Positions 11,248-22,271 are shown, numbered from the stretch's first letter. The stretch is 64,000 nucleotides of DNA from Tritrichomonas musculus (GCA_039105265.1 JAPFFF010000001.1:6014001-6078000); one strand, 5' to 3'. Numbers and translations are program-made. Notes: generated by a model not told the origin, from the letters alone.

Positions 11248-12442
11248 ATGAGTTTTGATACTCCAGCTTTCTCTTGCAGCAGAAGTTTTGATAAAGAACA
11301 TCATGCTGCAGAGCCCCTGACGAATCCATCCGAGCCAGTCGGAAACGACGGTCTTGATAATGTTAATGGCGACCTAATTTGTTACAAAAATTATATTATT
11401 TTTGATAATGAGGGTCACCGTTTTCAAGTCAAGAAATGGCTCGGTTCGGGACAGTTTGGCCAGGTCTATGAATGCGTCTTTTTGAATCCTCCAAGTAATT
11501 GGAGAAAAACTCAGAAATTCGCCGTCAAAATTTCAAAGTCTACGACTGATGCCCATAACATGTTCCAATACGAATCGCAAGCTTTACAATACGTATTTTT
11601 TTATTTTTTACAATTCTAACATTTAGCTCAAAGAATACGTTTCTTACTCTGATCAAACTAAGATGTCAGTTTTTGAATTTAGTTTTATTTACTGTAATCA
11701 TTATTGCATCATTATTGAATTACTCGGAAATTCATTATTTGATGATTTGAAAATAAACAAGTTTAAAGGTTTTTCTTTGCACTATGTTCAATCAATGCTT
11801 AAAAGCGTTCTACAAGTACTTTATTCAATTTCTACACTTGGTTTGATGCATTGCGATGTCAAACCTGAGAACATTCTTAGATCAGCAAATAACGACGAAT
11901 TTAAACTTATAGATTTTGGTTCCTGCTTATTTGTTGCTGGGAATGAAATTAAATATGTTCAATCACGTTTTTATAGAGCACCAGAAGTTGTTTTAGGATT
12001 AGCTTACGATTCTAAAGTTGATATTTGGTCTCTTGGATGCGTTGCTGTTGAAATTTTCTTAGGACTTCCTCTTTTTCCAGCATCATCAGAACGACACTTA
12101 ATTTCTCTTATTAATGAAGCTGTTGGGCCAATTCCCATTTATATAGCTAAACAATCACCAAGATATAGAGACTTTTTTGATGAAAAAGGAAATGTTAAAT
12201 CTCCTGAAACCTTATGTAGAGAAAGTGGCGAGGATTTTGTGCATACATTTAATCCATACTTTGTAGAAAAAAAGCTTATTGATATAGTAAGAAGTTATGA
12301 ACCTACAAATCAGGATGACATCAGATATCGAGAAGAGTTTATTGATCTCTTACAGAAAATGATTACCGTTAGTCCAATCGATAGGATTTCTGCAGATGAA
12401 GCTTTGAATCATCCATTCATGCATATAAGACTTCCGTCATAA
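11248..12442 (+). CDS. DYRK/YAK1-type protein kinase, two exons (386 aa after splicing)
   Basis: Exon 1 is 11248-11592 and exon 2 is 11627-12442. Exon 1 is exactly 115 codons and the second exon continues in frame as LKEYVSYSDQTK. Kinase marks: glycine loop LGSGQFGQVYEC, VAIK lysine in FAVKIS, helix-C glutamate in QYESQALQY, HCDVKPEN (about residues 190-197), DFG followed by S (about 211-213), and the CMGC activation segment YVQSRFYRAPE, which is the DYRK/YAK1/HIPK signature with the conserved tyrosine. The CMGC insert and the final ISADEALNHPFM helix are also present. The N-terminal 45 residues are unstructured. DYRK kinases autophosphorylate the activation tyrosine and act on Ser/Thr in growth and stress control. 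Without splicing the kinase would stop after the first lobe, so the intron is probably genuine. Confidence 0.88.
11593..11626 (+). other. 34-nt spliceosomal intron in the kinase gene
   Basis: The intron begins GTATTT and ends TCTAACATTTAG. The latter resembles the fused branch-point and acceptor motif of Trichomonas introns (CTAAC then 4-5 bases then AG). Removing 34 bases joins two frames into one kinase domain at the usual helix-C to strand-4 position. The length is near the lower limit known for introns. Seen in sequence; splicing itself is inferred. Confidence 0.85.
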
Positions 12443-12943
12443 GGATAATCCTTATCGAAGCATTTCCCAGACCTTTTTTTTTTTATTTTTTTTTTTTTAT
12501 TTTTGTTGACCTTGATTCAATTTTAATATCGGTAGGGAATAAGCAGATGATACCCAGAAAAAAAATAGATTGAATTCTATTTATTACAGAAACAAAAGAA
12601 CCAGATATGTTAACTGGCTGCTTTATTTATTTTTCACAATATTAATTTCTAAAATTATTTTCAATGCTTTTAATAAGCTTTCATTATATCAGTAAAAATT
12701 GAAAATGGTCTTCTATTTTGATTAGATTGCTATATTTTTTTTAATTGATTAATTAATGACTTTATTTTTGCACCTCAAAAGTGTTATCATATTTGAAATG
12801 AATATAAAGGCTTATCTTACAAATGTCAAAAAATTTTTGGTTTTGATAAGAAAATGATCATTTAATCATTCAAAAATTTGAAAGAGATAGGTGAAATTTA
12901 TCTTAAGCTATTCAGTGCAATACTAATACTTTAAGAATTTTTT
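12443..12943. other. Spacer with T-rich 3' flank
   Basis: Interrupted T runs at about 12475-12502 start some 30 bp after the kinase stop. The remainder is AT-rich and holds the upstream region of the next gene. No gene is seen. Confidence 0.5.
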
Positions 12944-14254
12944 ATGATTTCTCAAGAAGAATTAGAAATCGTTAAAGCTAAAATCGAAGAAAAAAAGCAA
13001 ACAAATGAAGCAATGCTTCAGAAAATCAAAGCCGCAGAAAAGGATAATGAATTATTAAATAAAATACAAGAGGAAGTCAAATCATATAATCAAGAAGTGG
13101 ACATTGAAAATGAACGTGTAATAAAACAAATAGCAGAACTTAAAGATCAAATAGTAATTTATAAAAAAGGAGATCCAGAAGGGCGGAAAAGAAATCATCA
13201 ATTAAAAAAACAATTAACATCCCTCGAAAATACTTTAGCAAATAATATTGAAAAATTTGAACAAGCGCAAAGAAACCAAGATATACTAGAATTACAAGTT
13301 AAACAGCTTACAGCTCAGGATGAAGAATTAACACCAAAAGTTAAGAAATTGGATAAAGCAGTTCATCTTTACCATAATTATAAAAAAAATTTTCCGCGTT
13401 GCGCTGCTACACTTTTGAATATTGTTGATTTAGAGAGTCATTTACATTTTTATACCACCCAAATCATTCGCGTTAGAAATTCAGTGAAATGCCAAATCGA
13501 AAAAATTAACAAAATGAACAAATCAATTTCAGACAAAGAAAACGAAATAATAGATCTTCAAAAACAATTGGAATTAATAAATAATAACATACAATCAAAC
13601 GAGCAATTAAAGAATCAATTATATACAGATTTACAAGGATATAACACAGAATTCGAGAAATTGAATCAGGAAAGAAAAGAAATCGACGAACATTTTCATA
13701 AAGTTATTGACCTTAATCATCAACTAGATCTAAAAAATATTAATCAGGTATCTCTACTTAGAGAAAATCTTTTAAATCTCAGTAAAGAAATTGCATCGTA
13801 TCCCGATTTAATTAACCAGTTTGAAGATGAAAATAAGAAACAATTGGAAACTAAAAAGGATCTAGTTCTTGAACTTCAAAAAAAGATTGATTTAGCTATT
13901 ATCGAGATCAGAAAGAAAAACAGCAATTCTCCTCAGATGTTACAGCAAATTCATAATCTTGAAGAAGAATGGCGAGAACATGACAAACTTTCAAGTTATT
14001 GCCAAAATCTTGAGAAAAAAATGTACAATGTCCAAGATTTACTTCAAAGGAAAAAGATGATCCTTGAAGAAACTAGAAGACAGGTTGTAAAGAAAACAGA
14101 AAAACCGGGAATTCAACATTTAATTCAATTTTTTGAAGAAGAACGCTTAGAAAATAAAAAGCTAGAAATGAAAATCATCAAAATTAACAGAGATCTTGAA
14201 ATTTATCAATCTGAGCAAGCTCAGTTTTTAAGAGAACTTAATGAGCTTCCTTGA
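12944..14254 (+). CDS. Long coiled-coil protein (436 aa)
   Basis: The frame starts at ATG. Almost the whole sequence is charged heptad-type helix (Glu, Lys, Gln, Leu-rich). A break at about residues 135-170 (VHLYHNYKKNFPRCAATLLN) is the only part that looks folded, and it precedes a second coiled coil that runs to the C-terminus. There is no membrane segment or signal peptide. Proteins of this build are common in trichomonad flagellar and costal structures, but no specific family is recognised. It lies between two genes on the same strand, with 500 bp spacers on both sides. Confidence 0.78.
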   Translation: MISQEELEIVKAKIEEKKQTNEAMLQKIKAAEKDNELLNKIQEEVKSYNQEVDIENERVIKQIAELKDQIVIYKKGDPEGRKRNHQLKKQLTSLENTLANNIEKFEQAQRNQDILELQVKQLTAQDEELTPKVKKLDKAVHLYHNYKKNFPRCAATLLNIVDLESHLHFYTTQIIRVRNSVKCQIEKINKMNKSISDKENEIIDLQKQLELINNNIQSNEQLKNQLYTDLQGYNTEFEKLNQERKEIDEHFHKVIDLNHQLDLKNINQVSLLRENLLNLSKEIASYPDLINQFEDENKKQLETKKDLVLELQKKIDLAIIEIRKKNSNSPQMLQQIHNLEEEWREHDKLSSYCQNLEKKMYNVQDLLQRKKMILEETRRQVVKKTEKPGIQHLIQFFEEERLENKKLEMKIIKINRDLEIYQSEQAQFLRELNELP

Positions 14255-14743
14255 TTTATGATTTTTTTCTTTATCTGAATCATTTAATTATGTATTTGTT
14301 TTTTTTTTTTTTTTTTTATATCTTTTGCTGGCGCACTTTCATTTATGAGAGATTGCTCAGTAAAAATTTTGGATAATTATTATAAAAATTTTTTTCTCTT
14401 TTCTTAGTTAAAAATATAGGATACCGATTATAATTTAATTTTTCTCTTTTCTATTGTCGAATGCCTTTAACAAGATTTTAAAATTATATTTCAAACAAAA
14501 TTACAACCATAACCAAAAAATGTTTCTATCAGATAATGGAATCCAATATCAATAATTATAATCAGTATGATTTTAAGATAGATTTATAATACTTCGATTC
14601 TGAAAGGGCATTATAGTTTAAAATACCAAAATACAACATGGCAAATAATAGAGATATTTGGTCAATTCTCTTCAAGTATTTGTTCAGATATTCAGAAAAA
14701 GTTAAAGATTTTTATTTCTATCAATGTGTTAATCCTTAAAGGA
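14255..14743. other. Spacer with poly-T tract
   Basis: A T run lies at about 14300-14319, 45 bp after the preceding stop. No gene is seen in the rest. Confidence 0.5.
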
Positions 14744-16582
14744 ATGGAAAGCACAATACCAAAACCAAGTATACTGATCAATAATAACGAATCTCAAAAA
14801 GATAGCGATAGTAACGATCTTTCGATTGAAAAAAGCCAATGGATGTCACAATTTTTAACAGAAAATCCTCAAATTCTATCACTTCGCGAAAGAATTTTAC
14901 CCTACACAGGTGGATACTCTTTTTCAAATATTATTAATGCCGCAACTACGGCCTCGCTTACACCAATAAATCGATTTATAATTTTACAACTGATATATAA
15001 CCATTTATATGCTACAGGAATGTTTCAAACAGCTGAAATGATGAAAAAAGAGACAGGTTTAAAATTTCAAATTATTAATCAGTCATGGCAAAGAACACAT
15101 TTAATGATTCTAATATCTTTAGGGATTTTACCATATGAAAATCAATGGAACATTCAAAAAGAACCGTTGACTGATTATGTTGAAGAATATTTTGATGAAG
15201 ACAATTTGTCTTTTGATTATAAAGAAGATCCAAAAGAAATTTTTCAAGAATTTAACGATCAAAATTCAAATGCAGTTTTTGATAGTGATCAGCATGACTT
15301 TCGACATTTAATTACCTGCTCTTTAAGAAGGCTTATTGTTCTTCTTATTTATGATCAATCTGATAAATTTCAAAATCAACAAACAAAATCTAAACAAGAA
15401 CCAAAAACAAACAATTTTTTCATAACAGAAAACGATTTAAACGGCCTATTTCTCACTCTTCATTCGATTACAACATCAAAACATTTTCTCGATCATTTGA
15501 TTTCGATTTTTCACCTCACATTTCCAGACGATTCCTCATTCAGCGACCAAAATCTGATAAAAATCTCAGTTATAAAACTGATCGAAAGCTGGGTACTTTA
15601 CAGGGGCCTTTTTCTAGGAAACAAGACGATCAAATTAGTCAAAGTATTTATAGAAACCGTTATAAAAAGTGCCACACCATTGAGTTTCAGTTCACAAACC
15701 GATTCTGATTCAAATTTTGAGTCATTTGACATTCAGTCATTTTTAACAGATTTCATTCAAAAAATAAACCATTTAAAAAGTGGAAACAATAACGTTCTTT
15801 TGACCAATAAAGTCACCTATGAGAATCCAATCATCAGGGATCCTCAGCTCATGTTCAAGCCTGGCTTAAAGTTCCTTGACGTTGACGCAATGGAAGTTGC
15901 TCGTCAAATTACTCTCATCGCCCATTTATCCTTTCAAAAAGTTCACTCAAGAGAGATTATGAACATGCTTCTTCACAAAAAGTGGACAAAAGTTTTCTGT
16001 CCACTTTTGAATGAGTTTTTCCAGTTTTTGCGTCACTTTTCACAACTGGCAATTGAGGCAATTCTCACTTCGAGCGACAAAAATGACACTTTTTCGCGGC
16101 TGATTGAGATAACGTCCAACCTTGACTCACTTTTTAACTACCAGGCTGTTTCTGAGCTTTTGACCTTCCTTCTTCGCGCTGACGTCCTTTCTATCGTAGA
16201 GGCAACCCAAGGCCAAATAGGGTCACTCAAAGAGCTCCATGCAAGATGCGGCGATGTGCACGAATGCTTCGCTGATTACTCGAGCGCGATGCTGAGGAGG
16301 CACAAGCAGAGGAAGCCAGCAATTCCAAATTTCAATGCTGAAATCAGAGAGGCCAATATTTCACCTTCATCCGACTTTTTGAATGGGCTCATAAATATTG
16401 AGAAAAGGCGAATTATTGGTGAAAAATTGACCTTGTTCTACGACTTTCAGAACACTGATTACAATTTCATTCCAGTTAAGCAAATCCAGAAGACGCTTTT
16501 GGCTGCACCTTCACTGTCGAGTGATGGCTTGGAAAACACGATTTTCAAATTGCGGCTAAAGGCGAATGGTTGTGATTTTTAA
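14744..16582 (+). CDS. LisH and RasGEF (CDC25-homology) domain protein (612 aa)
   Basis: The open frame begins at a GTG (14726); the ATG at 14744 (MESTIPKP) is preferred. A LisH-like helix pair sits near residues 70-115 (INRFIILQLIYNHLYATGMFQTAEMM). A RasGEF N-terminal module follows at about 225-330 (KHFLDHLISIFHLTF, then KLIESWVLYRG). The catalytic CDC25 domain spans about 375-610: DVDAMEVARQITLIAHLSFQ, SREIMNMLLHKKW, NLDSLFNYQAVSELLTFLL, KPAIPNFNAEI and the closing LTLFYDFQNTDYNF. The LisH/RasGEFN/RasGEF arrangement is common in amoebae and trichomonads. The protein should load GTP on a Ras-type GTPase at a membrane; the partner is unknown. The second half of the gene is less AT-rich than the first. 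Confidence 0.85.
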   Translation: MESTIPKPSILINNNESQKDSDSNDLSIEKSQWMSQFLTENPQILSLRERILPYTGGYSFSNIINAATTASLTPINRFIILQLIYNHLYATGMFQTAEMMKKETGLKFQIINQSWQRTHLMILISLGILPYENQWNIQKEPLTDYVEEYFDEDNLSFDYKEDPKEIFQEFNDQNSNAVFDSDQHDFRHLITCSLRRLIVLLIYDQSDKFQNQQTKSKQEPKTNNFFITENDLNGLFLTLHSITTSKHFLDHLISIFHLTFPDDSSFSDQNLIKISVIKLIESWVLYRGLFLGNKTIKLVKVFIETVIKSATPLSFSSQTDSDSNFESFDIQSFLTDFIQKINHLKSGNNNVLLTNKVTYENPIIRDPQLMFKPGLKFLDVDAMEVARQITLIAHLSFQKVHSREIMNMLLHKKWTKVFCPLLNEFFQFLRHFSQLAIEAILTSSDKNDTFSRLIEITSNLDSLFNYQAVSELLTFLLRADVLSIVEATQGQIGSLKELHARCGDVHECFADYSSAMLRRHKQRKPAIPNFNAEIREANISPSSDFLNGLINIEKRRIIGEKLTLFYDFQNTDYNFIPVKQIQKTLLAAPSLSSDGLENTIFKLRLKANGCDF

Positions 16583-17051
16583 TTCATGATCATTGTTTGT
16601 ATATTATGTAAAAATATTATTTTGCTATTTTGTATATAGATATACCATTTCATAAGCAAGTTTTTTTCAATTTTTTCACAGATCAAACAAAAAGTGGGAT
16701 GAATTCAGGACAAGTCATTTATTGATGAGGAGCTTTTTTTTTTTTTTTTTTTTTTAAATTTAGAAAACAAAAAACAGCAATTTCCCCAATAGATTTAACA
16801 AAAGTTTTGAAAATAATTAATTTTATAGATATTGAATTGATCAGTTTGATATTATAAAATATAATTCATGAATGGCAATAGTAAATGCATAAAAATACTG
16901 TATTTAACAATATACTCAAAAAATTATAAATAATCATTGCAAAGCTCTTCATTGCTTTTTTTAATTTATTTATATTTCTATTGCTCTCAGAAAATATTAT
17001 ATGAGGACATTGAATGTAAAAATTTTACATTCAAAAAAACTCTAAAGAAAA
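16583..17051. other. Spacer with poly-T tract
   Basis: A T run of about 21 bases lies at about 16734-16755. The remainder is AT-rich upstream sequence of the next gene. No other feature is seen. Confidence 0.5.
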
Positions 17052-20000
17052 ATGAATCATGATGCTTTAACTGAGGAAGAACTCGAATTAATTATGCTTC
17101 GACAAATTTTAATTGGTAACATTAGTAGTATCAAATTAATTTTACAGAGTATCAATGAAGAAAGACGCAAAGAAATATTAAAATCATTAGTTACTTATCA
17201 AGCCCCTTCAATTTATGCGCCAACGAAATTTGCTCCATCTCCATTAAATATCAAATGGATTGCATCGCGACTTTTACTATTAGAAGGATGTAAAGATTTT
17301 CCATCAGTTAATTACCAAGGTTTAGCGCTTATTGATTTTTCGAACATGATTGATGCAGCTACGCAATTTTTTAAGTTTTCTTTATCTCGAGTAGAGAATC
17401 GACCACCAGATGAATCGAAAATAATTTCATTTGCCGAAAGTTTTCTTCAATTTTACAACAAACGATTATCTTTATCCGAATGTTTACTCACATCATACAC
17501 AGATTATTTCATACAAGTACCATTAAGCAAATTATTTCGAAATTTTCAATTTCGATGTTTTTTACTTATAAACAATCTCGACAAAATAGATCTAAATACA
17601 CTAGACGCCAATTTCTCAAACTGCAATGATTACCCACCATTCAGGGATCTCTTCCAAATCTACAATGGCTATCAAAAAGAAGATTTTTTCCCCACTTTTC
17701 AAGAAATGATCATAAAAGACAAACTTTTTCCGAATACGATAGGAACCGATCCAGAGAAGATCATCAGATCGTTAATTGACACCTCTCTTTTAAAGAAGAA
17801 TCATTTTGTTGAAGTTTTGCGTGATTATTCGTATTCGTTATTCAAAGAAGGGAAAATTGACGAGTCCATTGAAAAAGCTCGACTCATCAGGGGCATTGAG
17901 CCATGGATTTTCATATCACATCACTATTCCTCCATCAAAGAAATCTCGCCATCGTCGTTACCAATTTCAGTTGACGATACGATCAACTTTTTTACTAACA
18001 TGAGTTATGAACTTTTTGAGAATAGTGAAAATTCAATTGCAGCCGACTTTTTGAATCGTTTACAAAACGATAACTCCTTTTTCAATATGATCAGGCAGAA
18101 TACTGGGCAAACCATCAATGGCAGCTTTCTTCTTGATCATTCTATTCCATTTTTTTTGATCTTGTTTTTGAAGCACGAAGATCCACTTCCATTCAAAGAT
18201 TTGAATGAGACCCGGATGTTTGTTGCGAATGACAAGGATCGACTTATTGATGCCGATTTTGTGTGGTCATATTTTGCTGAAGTTGTAGCAATTAATGCAT
18301 TGACGAAACCTGACGAGGCAGAAGACATGATTGCGCAAACAGGCTGGTATTTGTCACAAATAAACGATACAAAAGTGCATCACGACGTGCTAATTGACAT
18401 CTTTTCAATCCTGTTTTTGCAGCAGGAGATTGAAACAGAGAATCATGAAAAAAGATTGAAGTACGTCTGTTATCAAAGTGTCGCTGAAATCATTTTAACA
18501 ATGATTTTGGGCGTCTCTGATGATCCCGTTTTAATGCAGCAAGCTCAGTCCGGCCACATACTTATTCAATTCGCACGAAGCATTTCAAGTGGAATTGATT
18601 TTGAAGACTTGATTTTCCCTAAAGAGCAGAAGTTGCTGAAAGCTTTCCAGAACGAAGATTGGCTGATTGCCGATCACATCGCTGCATTAAACGTTCGTCT
18701 TTCTGACATGAACATTCTTTACAAGACTGTGAATGAGTATCTCAAAAAGTCGAAGTTTCATGACTTATTGAATGAAAAAGTTAACTCTTTCGTGAGTTTT
18801 CATTTCGATCCTTCTAAATCAAAGTCTAAATTTGCATCCGTTGAAATTGGCCTCTCTTTTCCTGATCAGACTGAAGCGTTGAAAGCAGCAACAGAAATCA
18901 AAGCGATTTCAGGGGAAATTTCAGAATTGATCAACAAAAGATACAAGAAAGTAAGCAAAGAAAACGGAACTGAAAACAATTATAATAATGTATTAAAAGC
19001 GGTTAAGACGTTAAATTCAACTGACTTCACTGTAATTAAGAAAAACTTTTCTGATTTGAATTCTTCGAATTGGACTTCATCACGCCTTTCGAATGAAAAG
19101 ACAACAAATTGCGATCATCTTTATTTATTGAAAACTTTTCTGTTTTATCTGGATTCTTTGATTGGTGTTGTTTTAAATGAAGAAAAGTTAGTGAAAAATG
19201 TTTCTGAAGTTTTGAAAGAAGAGCCTTCACTTTTTGTGAACAAACTTTTTAATAAAGGTTCAATTGCTGCCTCTGAAAAAGTTTCAAAAGTGATTAAACG
19301 CGATTTAATGTTGATGCTTGCTTCTGAGAATTCTGCATCTGAAGAAGTCATCAATCAAGTTATGAATGAGAATCTGCCTATCGCTCTGACACTGGCACTG
19401 TCGAAGGAAGACGGAATGAATTCGAATCCGATTCAAGATAAGAATTCAATTGCCTACAAACTGGCCAATTTAGCATTGAAAAGCAATGAAAATAGAAGAG
19501 ATGAAATAGACATTGTTTTGGGCAAACAAAGAAATGACTTTTTAAATGATGAAACTAAATTGAATGAACTCAAAGAAATATTTGAGAGCCAATTACTCGA
19601 AGATAACTTTGATATTGAAAAAATAACAAATATTTCTTACTGTCTCACTGAAAGTCAGTTCTCCAACACTGTCTTGCAATACATTAACATAAACAACGAT
19701 TATTTGATTAAAATAATCGAGATTGTAAACAGCTGTGCTTCTGTGAGTCCCCTTCTTTATGACTCAGCGATGTTTCTCAAATTTTATTTGGACTCAAAAA
19801 TTCGAATATATCCATTTGAGAGCTTATTTGTTCACCTGCTAGACAACAAAAAATTCAAAGAAGCTTCCAAGTTTTGTTCTTTGTTGGGCGACAAGATTGA
19901 AAATAGAGTTGAGCATTTAATCAACGCTTACTCAAGCCAGCCTGCCTCGAAATATGAAATTTTGAACATTTCGCCTTCAAATAAAGCCGAAATCGAATCA

Positions 20001-22109
20001 CGTGCAGCCTCCAACATGACAAAGGAAGAATACAGCAGAGAAGAAGATGGAATTGATGATGACTGCTACTTTGATGACCTTTCAGTTATTAAAGAAAAAT
20101 TGATAGATAATCCGCAAATTGACCTTGATGGTGAAATTTATAAGGCGGTTTTGTATGACTCAGAAAATGGCATTTTTAATTTTTGTAATACTTTTCGTAA
20201 GGCCATTCATCTTCTCAAAAATACTGACTCAATAATTGATCTATCGTTGTCAACTTTTGAGAGGGAAATCTCAAAAATTCACATCAACTCAAACCAGAAA
20301 GAAGACGATGCGTGGCAAATTCTTAACAAAATCTATTCAATCTTTGAAAGGAAAGTCATTTCACGTATTCATTCAAAAAGTGATCCTGTCACTCAATTTA
20401 TGCAGAAAATATTGATAATGAGATCTATCGTTGACCATTCACCATATCATCTTTTTGAGTGCGAATACAAATTCACCAATTTTGGAAATGATCTTTCATT
20501 CATCTTTCCAAAAATTGACTTGATCACATCACTTCACTCATATCAAACTGCTTTTGATATCTCCAAAAGTGACTTTGAATATGATCCATACATCCTTGAT
20601 TGCTGCAAGCTTGGCATAACCGATTTTCAGCTTCCTTGCAAAATTGAGCCGAGCCGCTATAAAAACGAAGAAGTTGAAAAAGACGATAGCCAATTCTATC
20701 GTTGTGGAAGGTCTCTATATGAAGACATTGCTATTCTCCTGAGTCGAGAGAATCAGTTCTTCGAGCCTCTGCTCATATCAAGCTTCATCAGCCAGTTTCC
20801 GCCAACTGAAGAGATGCTCGAGATGAACCTCAAAAAGCAGGTTCAAATTCAAAGCACTCACAAAAATTCAAAGGACACTGAAAAAGTTCAAAGAACGGTT
20901 AACAAGTCATCTTCAATTTCATTTGGCCTTGACGATCCGCAACCAACTGAAAACGAGCGGGTGACAAAACTGCCGTCAGGGTCAAATTCATTACCGTCAC
21001 TTTTGCTATCGGTCAATTTATCGAATGATCACTTTTTCAAGAGGATTGATGTGATATCAAACCAAGGGTCAAGCACAATGTTTGAAATTGAGCCTTTACG
21101 AAAAGTGAGCGACTTTTTCAGAGAAAACGCGCCAATTGACCTCATCGTCTCATTTTTCACCTTTAAAGGCGATTTGACAAGTGCCATCAAACTTTTGAAT
21201 GAAAGTGAGAAACAATACGATAAAAAATGCCAGCAAGAACTTTTTAAATCGTGCTTCTTTGAAAAAGTTATTTCACGTGGTGATGACGTCAAAATTTCCT
21301 TGAAAAATGTAATGACAATTGACAAGGAGTTGTTGATGTCAGTTCTTCCTGATTCTGGTCCATATCTACGCTTTGAAATCTTCTCGTTCATGAAAGAATG
21401 GCACCAAGCATTTAAAGCCGCAATTGATCTATTTTGTATTCCGCAAAACGATCAAAATGCAGCCAAAGTTCGTGCATTGAATCTTCTCACATGGATGGAA
21501 AATTGTCTTGAAAAGATAACCGAAGAGTCAGAAGAGAAAGAACTGAGCAAGATTCAAGTTTCTCTTCAGAGAGAAGTTTGTCTATTTGCAATAAACAACA
21601 ACATTGACTGCAACTTCTCTGAAACAAATCTTTTTAAAAATGACAACCAAAAAGAATCAGTTGTTATCTTTTTACTGACTCATTTTAATATTAAACTCGC
21701 AATTGCAATTCTTAGGTTTTTCATGCTTAACAGGTTTCGAATTGGCGAAAGATTCTGTGATATTTTCATCAACGAAGATCCGAAGAATGCTACTTTGTTC
21801 TTCAAAAAGTTCCAGAAAGAAATCGATATCTACATGTTTAGAGAGATATTCTACTCTATCTGCTTGAGAATGAAGCACGTACTCGAAGTTGACCCGCAAA
21901 CTATTCACTCTTACATAAGCGTGGTTGAAGACAAAGATTTTAAGAGAAAGCTTCTTTATCAATTTGGCTATTTGGACGAGGCTACCGAACATGCTTTCTC
22001 TGAAGGAGACATTGAAATGGTGGCAATGATCGCTAATGACGCATACCTTTTACAAAAATGGTCACTTTTGTCAAAATGTTTGAAATACATTGAAAAAAAT
22101 TCAAAATAA
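17052..22109 (+). CDS. Very large helical protein, function unknown (1685 aa)
   Basis: A single uninterrupted frame from ATG with even codon use. It is mostly predicted helix with no membrane segment, signal peptide or obvious catalytic motif. An acidic break occurs near residues 995-1015 (SREEDGIDDDCYFDD) and a polar linker near 1260-1310. The C-terminal 400 residues look like an alpha-solenoid with helical hairpins (DLTSAIKLLNESE, WHQAFKAAIDLF, KLAIAILRFFML, GYLDEATEHAFSEGDIE). This ending loosely recalls spastizin (ZFYVE26)-type solenoids, but no FYVE finger is seen, so I give no name. A trafficking or scaffold role is only a guess. It follows the RasGEF gene on the same strand. Confidence 0.8.
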   Translation: MNHDALTEEELELIMLRQILIGNISSIKLILQSINEERRKEILKSLVTYQAPSIYAPTKFAPSPLNIKWIASRLLLLEGCKDFPSVNYQGLALIDFSNMIDAATQFFKFSLSRVENRPPDESKIISFAESFLQFYNKRLSLSECLLTSYTDYFIQVPLSKLFRNFQFRCFLLINNLDKIDLNTLDANFSNCNDYPPFRDLFQIYNGYQKEDFFPTFQEMIIKDKLFPNTIGTDPEKIIRSLIDTSLLKKNHFVEVLRDYSYSLFKEGKIDESIEKARLIRGIEPWIFISHHYSSIKEISPSSLPISVDDTINFFTNMSYELFENSENSIAADFLNRLQNDNSFFNMIRQNTGQTINGSFLLDHSIPFFLILFLKHEDPLPFKDLNETRMFVANDKDRLIDADFVWSYFAEVVAINALTKPDEAEDMIAQTGWYLSQINDTKVHHDVLIDIFSILFLQQEIETENHEKRLKYVCYQSVAEIILTMILGVSDDPVLMQQAQSGHILIQFARSISSGIDFEDLIFPKEQKLLKAFQNEDWLIADHIAALNVRLSDMNILYKTVNEYLKKSKFHDLLNEKVNSFVSFHFDPSKSKSKFASVEIGLSFPDQTEALKAATEIKAISGEISELINKRYKKVSKENGTENNYNNVLKAVKTLNSTDFTVIKKNFSDLNSSNWTSSRLSNEKTTNCDHLYLLKTFLFYLDSLIGVVLNEEKLVKNVSEVLKEEPSLFVNKLFNKGSIAASEKVSKVIKRDLMLMLASENSASEEVINQVMNENLPIALTLALSKEDGMNSNPIQDKNSIAYKLANLALKSNENRRDEIDIVLGKQRNDFLNDETKLNELKEIFESQLLEDNFDIEKITNISYCLTESQFSNTVLQYININNDYLIKIIEIVNSCASVSPLLYDSAMFLKFYLDSKIRIYPFESLFVHLLDNKKFKEASKFCSLLGDKIENRVEHLINAYSSQPASKYEILNISPSNKAEIESRAASNMTKEEYSREEDGIDDDCYFDDLSVIKEKLIDNPQIDLDGEIYKAVLYDSENGIFNFCNTFRKAIHLLKNTDSIIDLSLSTFEREISKIHINSNQKEDDAWQILNKIYSIFERKVISRIHSKSDPVTQFMQKILIMRSIVDHSPYHLFECEYKFTNFGNDLSFIFPKIDLITSLHSYQTAFDISKSDFEYDPYILDCCKLGITDFQLPCKIEPSRYKNEEVEKDDSQFYRCGRSLYEDIAILLSRENQFFEPLLISSFISQFPPTEEMLEMNLKKQVQIQSTHKNSKDTEKVQRTVNKSSSISFGLDDPQPTENERVTKLPSGSNSLPSLLLSVNLSNDHFFKRIDVISNQGSSTMFEIEPLRKVSDFFRENAPIDLIVSFFTFKGDLTSAIKLLNESEKQYDKKCQQELFKSCFFEKVISRGDDVKISLKNVMTIDKELLMSVLPDSGPYLRFEIFSFMKEWHQAFKAAIDLFCIPQNDQNAAKVRALNLLTWMENCLEKITEESEEKELSKIQVSLQREVCLFAINNNIDCNFSETNLFKNDNQKESVVIFLLTHFNIKLAIAILRFFMLNRFRIGERFCDIFINEDPKNATLFFKKFQKEIDIYMFREIFYSICLRMKHVLEVDPQTIHSYISVVEDKDFKRKLLYQFGYLDEATEHAFSEGDIEMVAMIANDAYLLQKWSLLSKCLKYIEKNSK

Positions 22110-22178
22110 TTGAAATCTTTTGGTATAAAAATCGGGTTGAAAAAAAAAAAGTTACTTGTATATTCAATAAATTTATAT

Positions 22179-22179
<1 letters not shown>

Positions 22180-22211
<32 letters not shown>
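22180..22211 (+). repeat. 32-base poly-T tract, possible 3' end signal
   Basis: An uninterrupted T run begins 71 bp after the stop of the 1685-residue protein. It matches the T tracts found 30-150 bp downstream of the other plus-strand genes in this cluster. Confidence 0.6.
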
Positions 22212-22216
<5 letters not shown>

Positions 22217-22271
22217 TTCATTTTTTAATAAATTGACCTTTCAAAGGTAAAAAGCTGTGTAAATAGTTTGA

